A stretch of 64,000 nt of DNA from G963663315 sp965208975 (GCA_965208975.1 CBDBQH010000003.1:1364001-1428000); one strand, 5' to 3'. Shown: positions 45,534 through 55,679, counted from the stretch's first letter. Notes: generated from the sequence alone by a model not told the origin. Translations and numbers: made by a program.

Positions 45534-47491
45534 AGAATATCTACCTGGCCATTCCCCTGATCTGTCTGGCCGCTGCGGTCGTGACCGGGCTGTTCGGCAA
45601 ATCCATCGGCCGTCGGGGGGCGCATTCAATCACCATCGCCGGAGTAGCCATCGCTTTCGTGTTGTCGGTGTGGGTCTATGCCGATGTTCGCAGCGGCGCC
45701 AGCGCCAACCAGAGTGTGTATACCTGGGCAATCAGCGGCGGCATTCCCTTCGAGATCGGATTCCTGATTGATCCGTTGAGCGCGACAATGATGATCATTG
45801 TCACCTTTGTTTCGCTGATGGTTCATATCTACACTATTGGTTATATGGCAGAGGACCCGGGTTACCAGCGATTCTTCTGTTACATCTCCCTGTTTACTTT
45901 CGCCATGCTGATGCTGGTCATGTCGAACAACTTCCTGCAACTGTTTTTCGGCTGGGAGGCGGTCGGACTGGTGTCGTATCTGTTGATCGGATTCTGGTTT
46001 GACCGGGACACCGCGATCTTCGCCAATATGAAGGCATTTCTGGTGAATCGAGTGGGGGACTTCGGGTTTTTGTTGGGAATCGCCGCGATTCTGGCTGTGT
46101 TTGGTTCGCTGGATTACGCCACCGTATTCGGTAACGCCGAGGCGCTCGGCGCGGCTACCGTAGCCTCGCCCTTTGGTGAATGGCAATGGCTCACCGTAAT
46201 TTGCATCCTTTTGTTTGTCGGAGCCATGGGTAAATCCGCGCAGGTCCCCCTGCATGTCTGGCTGCCGGACTCAATGGAGGGGCCGACTCCGATCTCAGCG
46301 TTGATCCATGCGGCGACTATGGTAACGGCGGGGATATTCATGGTGGCTCGCATGTCCCCCCTGTTCGAGTGGAGCGAGACCGCCCTGTCAGTGGTATTGA
46401 TCGTCGGCGCCACCACCGCAATCCTCATGGCCCTGGTCGGCCTGGTGCAGAATGACATCAAAAGAGTGGTCGCTTACTCCACCCTGTCGCAACTCGGTTA
46501 TATGACGGTGGCGCTGGGAGTATCGGCCTACGATATCGCAATCTTTCACCTGGGTACTCACGCGTTTTTCAAGGCGTTGCTGTTTCTCGCCGCCGGCTCG
46601 GTCATTATCGCGATGCACCATGAGCAGGACATGAGAAAAATGGGCGGATTGAAAGCGGTCATGCCCATCACTTATCTGACCTGTCTGATCGGTTCGCTGG
46701 CATTGGCCGGGATTCCCCCGTTCGCCGGGTTTTTCTCCAAGGACGCGATTATCGAAGCGGTCCGCCACAGCGACACCGCAGGGGCGCAATTTGCCTGGAT
46801 CGCAGTACTGGCCGGCGTATTCGTCACCGCGTTTTATTCTTTCCGGTTATTGTTCATGACCTTCCATGGAGAAAATCGGTCGGACGAGCAGACTCGAGCA
46901 CATCTGCATGAATCGCCTCCGGTGGTGACACTGCCACTGGTTGCGCTGGCTATTCCTTCGCTCCTGGCTGGTCTGCTTTTCTTCGCCCCGGTGATCAGTG
47001 GGGAACACTTCGGCGACTCCCTGTTCATTCTCGCCAATCACGATGTCACGCGGGAAATCGCCGCTGCCTATAGCGGCAAGAGCGGGGGGGCGCTGATATT
47101 CAGCGCTGTTTTGCATGGTATCCTGACCCCGCCTTTCTGGCTGGCAGTCGGTGGAATTGCCGGCGCCTGGTATTGTTATTGCCGTAATCGGGCAATGCCG
47201 GCGAGGATTGCAAAAGCCGCCGGGCCGTTCTACCGCGTATTGCAAAACAAGTACGGCTTTGACGATATCTATCAGGCCCTGTTCGCGCGCGGGTCGGTGT
47301 GGTGCGGGAAACTGCTGTATAAAAATGTCGACTCCGGATTGATTGACGGGGGGCTGGTGAATGGAACCGCCCATACGGTAGCCGCTATTTCAGTTGTCTT
47401 GCGAAAAATCCAGACTGGATATACCTATCATTACGCTTTTGTGATGATTATCGGATTGTTCAGCCTGATCACCTTGTTTGTCTGGTTTTGA
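45530..47491 (+). CDS. nuoL: NADH-quinone oxidoreductase subunit L
   Basis: The distal antiporter-like proton-pumping subunit, 653 residues with about 16 helices and the lateral helix at the C-terminus. The core segment LLFVGAMGKSAQVPLHVWLPDSMEGPTP is seen in parts (GAMGKSAQ, HVWLPDSMEGPTP), with the pump Lys in GKSAQ. A conserved HAATMVTAG follows. It precedes nuoM by 18 to 42 bp, depending on the nuoM start. Confidence 0.97.
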   Translation: MKNIYLAIPLICLAAAVVTGLFGKSIGRRGAHSITIAGVAIAFVLSVWVYADVRSGASANQSVYTWAISGGIPFEIGFLIDPLSATMMIIVTFVSLMVHIYTIGYMAEDPGYQRFFCYISLFTFAMLMLVMSNNFLQLFFGWEAVGLVSYLLIGFWFDRDTAIFANMKAFLVNRVGDFGFLLGIAAILAVFGSLDYATVFGNAEALGAATVASPFGEWQWLTVICILLFVGAMGKSAQVPLHVWLPDSMEGPTPISALIHAATMVTAGIFMVARMSPLFEWSETALSVVLIVGATTAILMALVGLVQNDIKRVVAYSTLSQLGYMTVALGVSAYDIAIFHLGTHAFFKALLFLAAGSVIIAMHHEQDMRKMGGLKAVMPITYLTCLIGSLALAGIPPFAGFFSKDAIIEAVRHSDTAGAQFAWIAVLAGVFVTAFYSFRLLFMTFHGENRSDEQTRAHLHESPPVVTLPLVALAIPSLLAGLLFFAPVISGEHFGDSLFILANHDVTREIAAAYSGKSGGALIFSAVLHGILTPPFWLAVGGIAGAWYCYCRNRAMPARIAKAAGPFYRVLQNKYGFDDIYQALFARGSVWCGKLLYKNVDSGLIDGGLVNGTAHTVAAISVVLRKIQTGYTYHYAFVMIIGLFSLITLFVWF

Positions 47492-47533
47492 TGATGACAA
47501 AAATACTGAATGCCGGACGAGCCAAAGTCCCGA

Positions 47534-49027
47534 ATGGAAAATAAACTGCTCAGTGTACTGATCTGGCTTCCTGTTCTTGCCGGCCTGCTGGCGCTGGCGA
47601 TCGGGGATGATCGGCGCGCCGATATCACGCGCAAACTGGCCCTTGGATTTTCTATTGTAATCTTTCTGCTCAGCATCCCCCTGTATACCGGGTTCGACCC
47701 GACTACTGCCCGCATGCAGTTCACCGAGCATTATCGGTGGCTGGAATCGTTCAATATTTTCTACTCGCTCGGGGTGGATGGCATTTCGATGCCGTTGATT
47801 CTGTTGACCACCCTGTTGACCGTGGTGGTCGTGATCGCGAGCTGGCAGGTCATTCAACAGCGGGTCGCGCAATACATGGCAGCTTTCCTGATTATGGAAG
47901 GTATCATGATCGGCGTATTTTCTGCGCTGGACTCGATTTTATTCTATGTCTTCTGGGAGGCCATGCTGATTCCGATGTTTCTGATAATCGGAATATGGGG
48001 CGGCCCCAATCGCATCTATGCAACGATCAAGTTTTTCCTGTATACCCTGCTGGGTTCACTGCTGATGCTGGTGGCTCTGATCTGGTTGCACAATGCCAGC
48101 GGCGGAAGTTTCAGCATTCTCGATTTCCACCGTTTGCCCTTGCCGCTGGATGCCCAGATACTGATCTTTCTGGCTTTTTTCGCTGCTTTTGCCGTCAAGG
48201 TTCCAATGTTTCCGGTCCATACCTGGTTGCCCGATGCCCATGTCGAGGCGCCGACCGGAGGTTCCGTCATCCTGGCCGCGATCATGTTGAAGATGGGTGG
48301 CTATGGCTTTATCCGGTTCAGTATGCCGATTGCCCCCGATGCCAGCCACCAACTCGCATGGCTGATGATCGGACTCTCCCTGATCGCGGTGGTCTATATC
48401 GCCCTGGTCGCGCTGGTGCAGCAGGACATGAAAAAACTGATCGCCTATTCGTCGATCTCCCACATGGGTTTTGTTACTTTGGGGTTATTCGTCTTCAACT
48501 CGCAGGGAGTGGAAGGCGCGATGATGCAAATGATTTCCCATGGATTTATTTCCGGCGCCCTGTTCCTGTGTGTTGGCGTACTTTATGACCGCTTGCACTC
48601 GCGCAGGATTGACAGTTACCGCGGCATTGCGACTCCGATGCCTGTTTTTGCCGCATTTATGGTTCTGTTCGCGATGGCCAATGCCGGACTGCCCGGAACC
48701 TCCGGCTTCGTCGGCGAATTCCTGGTCATCCTCGGCTCTTTCAGGGTCAACCCCTGGTTCGCCATTTTTGCCGCGCTGACTCTGGTGTTCGGCGCCGCCT
48801 ATACCCTGTGGATGGTCAAACGGGTGGTATACGGGAAAGCGCTGAACGATGAGGTCGCCGCTTTGAATGACGTTAATCGGCGGGAAATCCTGATGCTGGG
48901 TATTCTCGCGCTGATGGTGCTGGCGGTGGGTCTCTGGCCGAATCCTGTTCTCGATGTGATGCATGTATCCATCGATCATCTGCTGCAACATATCGAGGTC
49001 TCGAAATGCCTGACAGAATGTCGTTAA
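47534..49027 (+). CDS. nuoM: NADH-quinone oxidoreductase subunit M
   Basis: Antiporter-like proton-pumping subunit, about 497 residues and 14 helices. The conserved FAAFAVKVPMFPVHTWLPDAH segment is present in parts (VKVPMFPVHTWLPDAH), with the pump Lys in VKVP. I chose the ATG at 47534 (MENKLLSVLIWLPVL), which matches the family's usual hydrophobic start. An ATG eight codons earlier at 47510 would add a charged leader. A 43-bp gap precedes nuoN. Confidence 0.95.
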   Translation: MENKLLSVLIWLPVLAGLLALAIGDDRRADITRKLALGFSIVIFLLSIPLYTGFDPTTARMQFTEHYRWLESFNIFYSLGVDGISMPLILLTTLLTVVVVIASWQVIQQRVAQYMAAFLIMEGIMIGVFSALDSILFYVFWEAMLIPMFLIIGIWGGPNRIYATIKFFLYTLLGSLLMLVALIWLHNASGGSFSILDFHRLPLPLDAQILIFLAFFAAFAVKVPMFPVHTWLPDAHVEAPTGGSVILAAIMLKMGGYGFIRFSMPIAPDASHQLAWLMIGLSLIAVVYIALVALVQQDMKKLIAYSSISHMGFVTLGLFVFNSQGVEGAMMQMISHGFISGALFLCVGVLYDRLHSRRIDSYRGIATPMPVFAAFMVLFAMANAGLPGTSGFVGEFLVILGSFRVNPWFAIFAALTLVFGAAYTLWMVKRVVYGKALNDEVAALNDVNRREILMLGILALMVLAVGLWPNPVLDVMHVSIDHLLQHIEVSKCLTECR

Positions 49028-49070
49028 TCCAGTACCGGGGCATCCGCCACCCAATCCCCAAGCCGCCATT

Positions 49071-50522
49071 ATGAATCTTCAAACACTCAATCCGGCGCTG
49101 GCGCTGCCTGAGATTTTCATCGCGTTCATGGCTTCGGTTATTCTGATGGCGGGTCTGTTTCTCAAGCCCGCCAGACGCCAGGAAATCTGTTTCTGGTTGA
49201 GTGTCGGTTCCTTGTTGGTGACCGCTGCCCTGATTGTCGGGAATTTTTCAACCCGCTCAGTCACTGCATTCAACGGACTGTTTGTTGATGATCCGATGTC
49301 TGATCTGCTCAAGGTCGCAATCTGTATCCTGTCTGCCGCCATTTTTGTATACAGTCGCCAATATAACCGGCAGCGGGGTATTTTCCAGAACGAGTATTAC
49401 GTGCTTGGACTTTTTTCGGTTTGCGGAATGATGGTAATGGCTTCGGCGAATCATTTGCTGACCCTGTATCTCGGCCTGGAACTGATGTCGCTGTGTCTTT
49501 ACTCGATGATCGCCTTTTATCGGGATGATGTCCTGGCCGTTGAATCGGCCATGAAATACTTCGTGCTGGGCGCGTTGGCATCCAGTATCCTGTTGTACGG
49601 TATGTCTTTGCTGTATGGTTTGACCGGCGCCCTGAGCCTGCCCGAACTGGGTATCGCGGTGACCAATATGCAACCGGACAATCTGGCGTTGATTCTGGCC
49701 ACCGTGTTTATCGTCGTCGCTCTCGGCTTCAAGATCGGAGCCGTACCGTTTCACATGTGGGTGCCGGATGTCTATCAGGGTTCGCCGACCTCAACCACCG
49801 CGTTTATCGGAGCGGCCCCGAAGATTGCCGCTTTCGCGCTCATATTGAGATTGCTGGTTGGCGGACTGGAAGAACTTCAGGGAATGTGGCAGCAGATGTT
49901 GATCGTCCTGGCCTTATTGTCCATCCTGATCGGCAATATTATCGCAATTGCCCAGGATAACCTGAAAAGAATGCTGGCCTATTCCACCATCTCGCACATG
50001 GGTTTCTTCCTGTTGGGCATTCTGAGCGGGACAGACGCCGGGTATGGAGCATCCCTGTTTTATGTTCTGGTTTATGCCACCATGAGCTGTGCGGTATTCG
50101 GAGTGATTCTGGTTCTGTCGGACAAAGACTTTGAATCTGATCAGCTGAATGACCTGAAAGGACTGAACGAAAGAAACCCGTTGCTGGCGCTGTTCATCCT
50201 GGTCCTGATGTTCTCGATGGCCGGAGTGCCGCCCGCCGCCGGTTTCTTCGCAAAACTGTCGGTCATACAGGCATTGGTTGACACCGGACTGGTCTGGGTC
50301 GCCGTTGTTGCGGTGATACTGGCAGTGGTCGGAGCTTATTATTACCTGAGAATTATCAAACTGGTTTATTTCGACTCCCCGCAGTCTGAGCGGGCAATAA
50401 CCTGGACAAGAGACCGTCAGGCGGTGTTGACATTCAATGTCCTTATTATCCTCGCTATCTTGCCCTGGATCGGGTCGCTCATCTCACTTTGCAATCAGGT
50501 TGTCCTCAACTTCATCCACTGA
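49071..50522 (+). CDS. nuoN: NADH-quinone oxidoreductase subunit N
   Basis: Third antiporter-like proton-pumping subunit, 483 residues and 14 helices. The segments GFKIGAVPFHMWVPDVYQG (with the pump Lys), YSTISHMGF and MFSMAGVPPAAGFFAK are canonical. It closes the nuo operon. Its stop overlaps the ddl ATG by one base, so ddl is coupled to the operon's last gene. Confidence 0.97.
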   Translation: MNLQTLNPALALPEIFIAFMASVILMAGLFLKPARRQEICFWLSVGSLLVTAALIVGNFSTRSVTAFNGLFVDDPMSDLLKVAICILSAAIFVYSRQYNRQRGIFQNEYYVLGLFSVCGMMVMASANHLLTLYLGLELMSLCLYSMIAFYRDDVLAVESAMKYFVLGALASSILLYGMSLLYGLTGALSLPELGIAVTNMQPDNLALILATVFIVVALGFKIGAVPFHMWVPDVYQGSPTSTTAFIGAAPKIAAFALILRLLVGGLEELQGMWQQMLIVLALLSILIGNIIAIAQDNLKRMLAYSTISHMGFFLLGILSGTDAGYGASLFYVLVYATMSCAVFGVILVLSDKDFESDQLNDLKGLNERNPLLALFILVLMFSMAGVPPAAGFFAKLSVIQALVDTGLVWVAVVAVILAVVGAYYYLRIIKLVYFDSPQSERAITWTRDRQAVLTFNVLIILAILPWIGSLISLCNQVVLNFIH

Positions 50523-51655
50523 TGAAGGGAAAAATCAATCTCGGTATCCTGTTCGGCGGACAATCCTGTGAGCACGAAGTCTCGGTCATATCGGCAAGAT
50601 CAATCCAAAAAGCCATCAACCGGGAGAAATATCACGTTCATCTGATCGGTGTTGACAAATCCGGCCGTTGGCATCTGGGCAATGAGATTGAGGCCCTGAC
50701 TTCATCCGCCGCGGGCGCTCAACTGTCGCAAGTCCAGTACCACCCCGACACCGTAGTATCACTGGAGGCGCGCAATAACGGGAATCTGGCCGCCCCGGCC
50801 CGCTCGACAACGCCGCCTGGCGCCCCTGCCCCGCTCCCCGTGCTGGATGTGATTTTCCCGGTTCTGCATGGAACTTTCGGTGAAGACGGCATCATGCAAG
50901 GCGTACTGGAAGCAGCCGGACTGCCTTATGTGGGATGTGGTGTGGCCGCTTCCGCCCTGGCCATGGACAAGGCCCTGGCGAAAATGGTATTTGCCGCCAG
51001 CGGCATACCTCAGGCGCCGTATAGAATTGCAGAGACGATTGAGTGGCAACGCGACCAGAACCGGATTGTGACTCTGAGCGAACAGGAACTGGAATATCCA
51101 ATGTTCGTGAAACCGGCCAACATGGGTTCCAGTGTGGGGGTCAGCAAAGCCAGTGAGCGCCGGCAGTTGATAGAGGCCGCTGCTCTGGCATTTCAATTCG
51201 ACAACAAGATTGTGATTGAGAAATCCATGGAAAACTGCCGGGAAATCGAATGCTCGGTGCTCGGCAATGAAAATCTGCTATCCTCCATTCCCGGCGAGAT
51301 TATTCCGGGCGCACAGTTTTACGACTACCATACCAAGTATATCGACGACAAAAGCCGACTGGTTATTCCGGCGCCATTGGATAATGAAACAAGCCGCAGG
51401 GTTCAGGCGCTTTCAGTCCGGGCTTTCAAAGCGATTGACGGGCGCGGACTGGCGCGGGTGGATTTTTTTGTCGATAAGGATTCGAACGCAGTCATACTGA
51501 ACGAAATCAATACCATGCCAGGATTCACCCCGATCAGTATGTATCCGAAGCTGATGGCCGCCTCCGGCATTGCCTACGAAGACCTGATTGATCGGTTGAT
51601 CGAACTCGCCCTCGCGCATTTCGAATCAAAACGATCACTAAAACGCACAATGTGA
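50522..51655 (+). CDS. ddl: D-alanine-D-alanine ligase
   Basis: ATP-grasp ligase that makes the D-Ala-D-Ala dipeptide for peptidoglycan. It is 377 residues, as in the DdlA-type enzymes. The N-terminal ILFGGQSCEHEVS with the substrate-binding Glu is intact, as are FVKPANMGSSVGVSKA and the metal-binding NEINTMPGFT. I chose the ATG within the nuoN stop (TGATG); the open frame extends 11 codons upstream without conservation. Ddl is usually found in the dcw cluster or alone, so its coupling to nuo is unusual. Confidence 0.95.
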   Translation: MKGKINLGILFGGQSCEHEVSVISARSIQKAINREKYHVHLIGVDKSGRWHLGNEIEALTSSAAGAQLSQVQYHPDTVVSLEARNNGNLAAPARSTTPPGAPAPLPVLDVIFPVLHGTFGEDGIMQGVLEAAGLPYVGCGVAASALAMDKALAKMVFAASGIPQAPYRIAETIEWQRDQNRIVTLSEQELEYPMFVKPANMGSSVGVSKASERRQLIEAAALAFQFDNKIVIEKSMENCREIECSVLGNENLLSSIPGEIIPGAQFYDYHTKYIDDKSRLVIPAPLDNETSRRVQALSVRAFKAIDGRGLARVDFFVDKDSNAVILNEINTMPGFTPISMYPKLMAASGIAYEDLIDRLIELALAHFESKRSLKRTM

Positions 51656-51763
51656 AATGACATCCAAGCCGGTGTCGACGCCATGACGGGCAAGGAGTGG
51701 AGGGTTGGGGCGCGTAGCGGGCTGCATACGGCGATGTTAAACGAGTCCGGTGTGGGCATGCGG

Positions 51764-52558
51764 TTACTGACTGAGGCGCAATTTCCCGGTCAATATCGAC
51801 AGCACAAACAGGATGGTTGCCGCAACCACGATGGATGGTCCTGCTGAACTGTTGAGTAGCAGGGCGGCGCCGAGTCCAAAGACAACCGAAAGGCAGCCAA
51901 ACACGCTGGCCAGAAAAGCCATCTGTTCCGGAGAGCGGGAGAACCTTCTGGCGCATGCCGCCGGAATGATGAGCATTGACACGATCAGCAGGACACCGAC
52001 AACCTGCATTGAAACCGCGATTACAAAGCTGAGTATGACCAGAAATATCAATCGGGTTCTCTTTTCCCGCACACCGTCAATCACCGCCAGATCCGGCTGT
52101 ATGATCAGCGAAAGCAACGGCCGCCAGATTATTCCGAGCAAGCCGATGATGATGATTCCGCCTCCGTAAATCCAGAAAACATCGCGCCAGCTAACCGACA
52201 GAATATCACCGAAAAGATAAGCCATCAGATCCATTCGCACCGCCGGTATCATACTGAGAACAACAATGCCGAGAGCCAGTGTCGCGTGCGCCAGAATGCC
52301 TAAACTGGTATCCGTCGTCAGATCCTTGAAGCGCTCCATGTACAACAATAAAAACGACAGCGCCACACACACCGCCAGGATAGAAAAATAGAGGTTGACA
52401 GCGAAAAACAATCCCAGCACGACCCCCAGTAGCGCGCCATGAGACAGGGCGGCGCCGAAATAGACCATGCGTTGCCATACCATCAGACAACCCAGCGGCC
52501 CGCATATTACAGCGACTCCAAGACCGCCAATCACCGACCGGACAAGGAATTCGTCCAT
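51764..52558 (-). CDS. znuB: zinc ABC transporter permease
   Basis: Inner-membrane permease of the high-affinity zinc uptake system, 264 residues with about eight helices of the ABC-3 family. Segments such as LGCLMVWQRMVYFGAALSHGALLGV (seen as GAALSHGALLGV) and the C-terminal glycine-rich helices match ZnuB. It starts two bases after the znuC stop. It is convergent with ddl across a 108-bp gap that contains no gene. Confidence 0.94.
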   Translation of the reverse strand: MDEFLVRSVIGGLGVAVICGPLGCLMVWQRMVYFGAALSHGALLGVVLGLFFAVNLYFSILAVCVALSFLLLYMERFKDLTTDTSLGILAHATLALGIVVLSMIPAVRMDLMAYLFGDILSVSWRDVFWIYGGGIIIIGLLGIIWRPLLSLIIQPDLAVIDGVREKRTRLIFLVILSFVIAVSMQVVGVLLIVSMLIIPAACARRFSRSPEQMAFLASVFGCLSVVFGLGAALLLNSSAGPSIVVAATILFVLSILTGKLRLSQ

Positions 52559-52560
52559 AC

Positions 52561-53391
52561 TCAGGATTGGTTGTTGCCGGTGGTTTGGCTGGCCCGCTCA
52601 GGCGGGCAGATGTCTCCGTGCAAATTATGTTCGTGATCATGAAAATGGCGATAAATGCCCAGCGCCGCTGCGTTTTCCTGGCTGAACAAGTGGAGAAATT
52701 CCGGATTTTCCTGAACGGATTGAGGGGGGCCGGAGCAACAGATATGGCGATTCAGACAGACCACCTTATCGGTAGCCCCCATCACAATGTGGAGATTGTG
52801 GGAAATCAGGAGAATGCCACAACGGGTTTTATCCCGTATGGATTGAATCAGGGTATAGAGGCTCGCCTGTCCGCTGACATCGACACCGGCGGTGGGTTCA
52901 TCAAGAATCAGTAAATCGGGAGATTTTAATATGGCTCTTGCCAGCAGGGCGCGTCTCAGTTCCCCGCCTGAAATGTCCTGCAGCGGCTTCTCCCCCAGCC
53001 GCTCACCGCCGACCAGTTCCAGCGCCTGTGTGAGCCGGCGCTTTTCCCGAATACCGGAAAGCTGGAGAAACCGGGTGACATTGACCGGCACACTACGGTC
53101 GAGATTGATGGATTGGGGGACATAACCGACACGAATATCAGGATTTGTGGTGACGGAACCACGGTCGGGTTGAATGAGACCGAGGGCGATTTTCACCAGA
53201 CTGCTCTTGCCCGCTCCATTGGGACCGATCAGGGTCACAATTTCATTTCTCGCGACGGATAGCCTGATGTCGTCAAGAATGGTTCCGTTGCCACGAAACA
53301 ACGAGACATTGTGCAGGTCAATGAGGGTCTCGGGCTGCATGGACAGATCCGCCTTGTGGCCGGCTGGTTTGACAATTCGGTATGAAGTCAT
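52561..53391 (-). CDS. znuC: zinc ABC transporter ATP-binding protein
   Basis: ATPase subunit of zinc uptake. Walker A is GPNGAGKSS, the signature is SGGELRRA and Walker B is LLILDEPTAGVD. The C-terminal region is His-rich (YRHFHDHEHNLHGD), as in ZnuC, and may bind zinc. The length from ATG 53391 is 276 residues; an in-frame ATG 17 codons later (MQPETLIDL) is closer to the usual start. It is divergent from znuA, sharing an intergenic control region. Confidence 0.94.
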   Translation of the reverse strand: MTSYRIVKPAGHKADLSMQPETLIDLHNVSLFRGNGTILDDIRLSVARNEIVTLIGPNGAGKSSLVKIALGLIQPDRGSVTTNPDIRVGYVPQSINLDRSVPVNVTRFLQLSGIREKRRLTQALELVGGERLGEKPLQDISGGELRRALLARAILKSPDLLILDEPTAGVDVSGQASLYTLIQSIRDKTRCGILLISHNLHIVMGATDKVVCLNRHICCSGPPQSVQENPEFLHLFSQENAAALGIYRHFHDHEHNLHGDICPPERASQTTGNNQS

Positions 53392-53433
53392 CAGGAGAAA
53401 GCGTGAAAAACACAGGGAGTCTTTCCTGATTTA

Positions 53434-53460
53434 CGCCTTATGGTATAATCATTTCCAATC
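53434..53460 (+). promoter_or_regulatory. candidate promoter and Zur-like site between znuC and znuA
   Basis: A perfect TATAAT at 53444-53449 lies 42 bp before the znuA ATG. On the opposite strand the same bases read GGAAATGATTATACCATA. The first half resembles one arm (GAAATG, then TTATA) of the Zur operator. The second arm is poor, so the operator call is weak. Zinc repression of a divergent znu locus would be expected. Confidence 0.35.
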
Positions 53461-53490
53461 AGGAAAAATCTCATATAAGTCTCCTTGATC

Positions 53491-54507
53491 ATGAACTCAT
53501 CTACAGGACTATCCTTGTATCACAGGGCGCTTTCTCCCGCAAGCAAGCGGCTGCTGGTTCCCATTCTGTGTTCTATCATGCTTTCCTGGTCGACAGGGCT
53601 GTTTGCGGAGGCGCCTGGAGTCGCGGTTTCAGTGAGTCCGGTTCATTCCCTGGTTTCCGGGGTCATGCAAGGAGTCGGTGTGCCTGAATTGCTGATTCTG
53701 CCCGGACACTCCCCTCACGTCCAACCGCTTTCTCCATCTGCGGTCAAAACCGTATACGGCGCCGATTTGCTGGTCTGGATCGGCCCCGGTTTCGAGGTAA
53801 CCCTGTCGAAAATCGTAGCGCAGATCGAGCGGCAGGAACGGGTTAAATCCCTGCTGGATGACGCCAGCCTTCACACCCTGCCACTTCGTGAACAGAGTAT
53901 GTGGAGTGAGCATGGGCATGATCACGGACATGATCACGGGCATGGCGAGGAAGAGGACGAAAATGAAGAAGGCGAAGATCATGAAACCGCGCCGGACCCT
54001 CATGTCTGGCTCTCAACTGAAAACGCTATTTTGATCGTTTCCGCCTTTACCGACTGGATTTCCCGGATAGACAGTGACAACCGGGAGCTTTATCAGAGTA
54101 ATCGGGATGAAGTCATTGCCAGAATCCATCAAACCAGAGAGCAGGTGTCCGAACTGCTGGAATCCGTCAGGGGCGTCCCGTACATCGTATTCCATGACGC
54201 CTGGCAATACTACGAGAACGAGCATCGGTTGAATGCCCAGACATCGGTTTCCCGTTCAGTGGACCACGCACCCGCCATCCAGCGAATCCAGGACTTGAAT
54301 CGCCTGATTCGGGAACGAAATGTCCGGTGTGTTTTCAGGGAGCCCCAGTTTGGCTCCAGAATCATCCCGACCGTGATCGAAGGCACTCAAGCCAAGGTCG
54401 GTGTGCTTGATCCGATAGGCGCAGAACTGACTCCGGGGCCGGACATGTGGCACGAATTGATGTGGTCGATTGCTACGTCGCTTAAAGCCTGTCTGTCCGG
54501 GGGATAA
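53491..54507 (+). CDS. znuA: zinc ABC transporter periplasmic binding protein
   Basis: Periplasmic zinc-binding protein of the ZnuABC importer, about 338 residues. A hydrophobic signal region (about 19-40) precedes AEAPG. Zinc ligands appear as His52 (SPVHSL), His73/His76 (GHSPH) and His171. The flexible loop at 141-164 is rich in His, Asp and Glu (alternating HGHD units), characteristic of ZnuA rather than manganese-binding relatives. I chose the ATG at 53491 over an in-frame TTG two codons earlier. Confidence 0.95.
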   Translation: MNSSTGLSLYHRALSPASKRLLVPILCSIMLSWSTGLFAEAPGVAVSVSPVHSLVSGVMQGVGVPELLILPGHSPHVQPLSPSAVKTVYGADLLVWIGPGFEVTLSKIVAQIERQERVKSLLDDASLHTLPLREQSMWSEHGHDHGHDHGHGEEEDENEEGEDHETAPDPHVWLSTENAILIVSAFTDWISRIDSDNRELYQSNRDEVIARIHQTREQVSELLESVRGVPYIVFHDAWQYYENEHRLNAQTSVSRSVDHAPAIQRIQDLNRLIRERNVRCVFREPQFGSRIIPTVIEGTQAKVGVLDPIGAELTPGPDMWHELMWSIATSLKACLSGG

Positions 54508-54712
54508 GGGAAATAACCGAAAGTTCGGTCTGCCTCCCACCGTCATCCCGCAACTGGGCATGCATTCGATCCGGGAGAATGGCAGAGGGAGTGATGTGCC
54601 TCCCACCGTCATCGTAGGGGACGGTCTTGTGCCGTCCCGTTTCGGTATATGCGCCTGCCGACATCGTGGATTCCCGCAAAGCGGGTGTGGTGGGGGGAGT
54701 CCGGGGAATTTA
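54508..54712. repeat. intergenic region with dispersed repeat fragments
   Basis: The gap between znuA and convergent fda has two copies of the motif CCTCCCACCGTCATC (near 54534 and 54599). It also has an imperfect GGGACGGTCTTGTGCCGTCCC dyad near 54618, and a CGCAAAGCGG half-site. The same kinds of motifs recur at 57.4-58.0 kb and 62.9-63.7 kb. No gene is seen. Confidence 0.6.
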
Positions 54713-55612
54713 TCAGGTTCGGGAGGCGGTCACGATGGTGTCGATCGATCTTGCCAGGGTCTCGCTGAATTCAGTATCGGACTGGTGAACCGACAGCCCC
54801 TCGGTTAGCGCCCGGGAAAAACTCGCAATCATCCCCGTGTTCTCGCTGAGTCGGCGATTGGCTTCTTCACGGCTGTATCCACCAGACAAGGCCGCCAGTT
54901 TGAGTACATTGCCATGTGAAATGCAGGATTGATAGAAATTGCCCTGTTCAGGCAGGGTCAGCTTGAATATGACATTCTGGCCTTCACTCAGGGTGTCCAG
55001 GTTGGTCAGCAGTTCGTCCCGTAAAAGCTGTTCGGCGGCGGCTTTTTGCGGTGAGTGGATATCAACCTCGGGTTCAATGATCGGAGTCAGCCCGCGGGCA
55101 ATAATTCGTTTGCCGATTTCAAACTGTTGCGCGACCACGTCCCGGATTCCCTGCGCATTGTCGGTCTTGATCACAGATCGCATTTTAGTCGCGAAAAAAC
55201 CGTTCGCCACCGCCTTGTCCAGCAATGCGTCAAGGTCCGGCATCGGCTTCATCATCTGCACTCCGCAATCAATGTCCGCCAGGCCCTTATCCACTTTCAG
55301 GATCGGAATAATTTGCTTTTCCCGCCAAAGATAATGAGATGTCAACTGGCCCTGCACTTCCCGTTCCATGGTGTTCTCGAACAGGATGGCGCCGAGAATC
55401 CGGTCGCTAGTGAAGTTTTCATTGGTCATGATCCGGGTGCGCATCTCATGTACCTTCGCATACATTTCATCTTCCCCGTCATACTGGTCCGGCTCCACGC
55501 CATACATCATCAATGCCTTCGGAGAGCTGCCACCGCTCTGATCCAGGGCTGCGATAAACCCGGTTGAATTCATCAGCTTTTCAAGCTGTCGCGCTGTTTC
55601 TGTGCCAGTCAT
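54713..55612 (-). CDS. fda: class I fructose-bisphosphate aldolase
   Basis: Schiff-base aldolase that splits fructose 1,6-bisphosphate in glycolysis and gluconeogenesis. The 299-residue protein starts with the class I bacterial signature GFIAALDQSGGSSPKAL. It continues with PILKVDKGLA, and EPEVDI before a FKLTLP segment that supplies candidate Schiff-base lysines. The length matches the Staphylococcus-type class I enzyme. It is unaccompanied by other glycolytic genes. The AAA-ATPase gene lies upstream on the same strand. Confidence 0.92.
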   Translation of the reverse strand: MTGTETARQLEKLMNSTGFIAALDQSGGSSPKALMMYGVEPDQYDGEDEMYAKVHEMRTRIMTNENFTSDRILGAILFENTMEREVQGQLTSHYLWREKQIIPILKVDKGLADIDCGVQMMKPMPDLDALLDKAVANGFFATKMRSVIKTDNAQGIRDVVAQQFEIGKRIIARGLTPIIEPEVDIHSPQKAAAEQLLRDELLTNLDTLSEGQNVIFKLTLPEQGNFYQSCISHGNVLKLAALSGGYSREEANRRLSENTGMIASFSRALTEGLSVHQSDTEFSETLARSIDTIVTASRT

Positions 55613-55679
55613 TTGTCGTCAAGGTTCTCATGTGAGTTTCAGACTTCCTTTTATCATGGATCATTCATCCGTTCAATTC

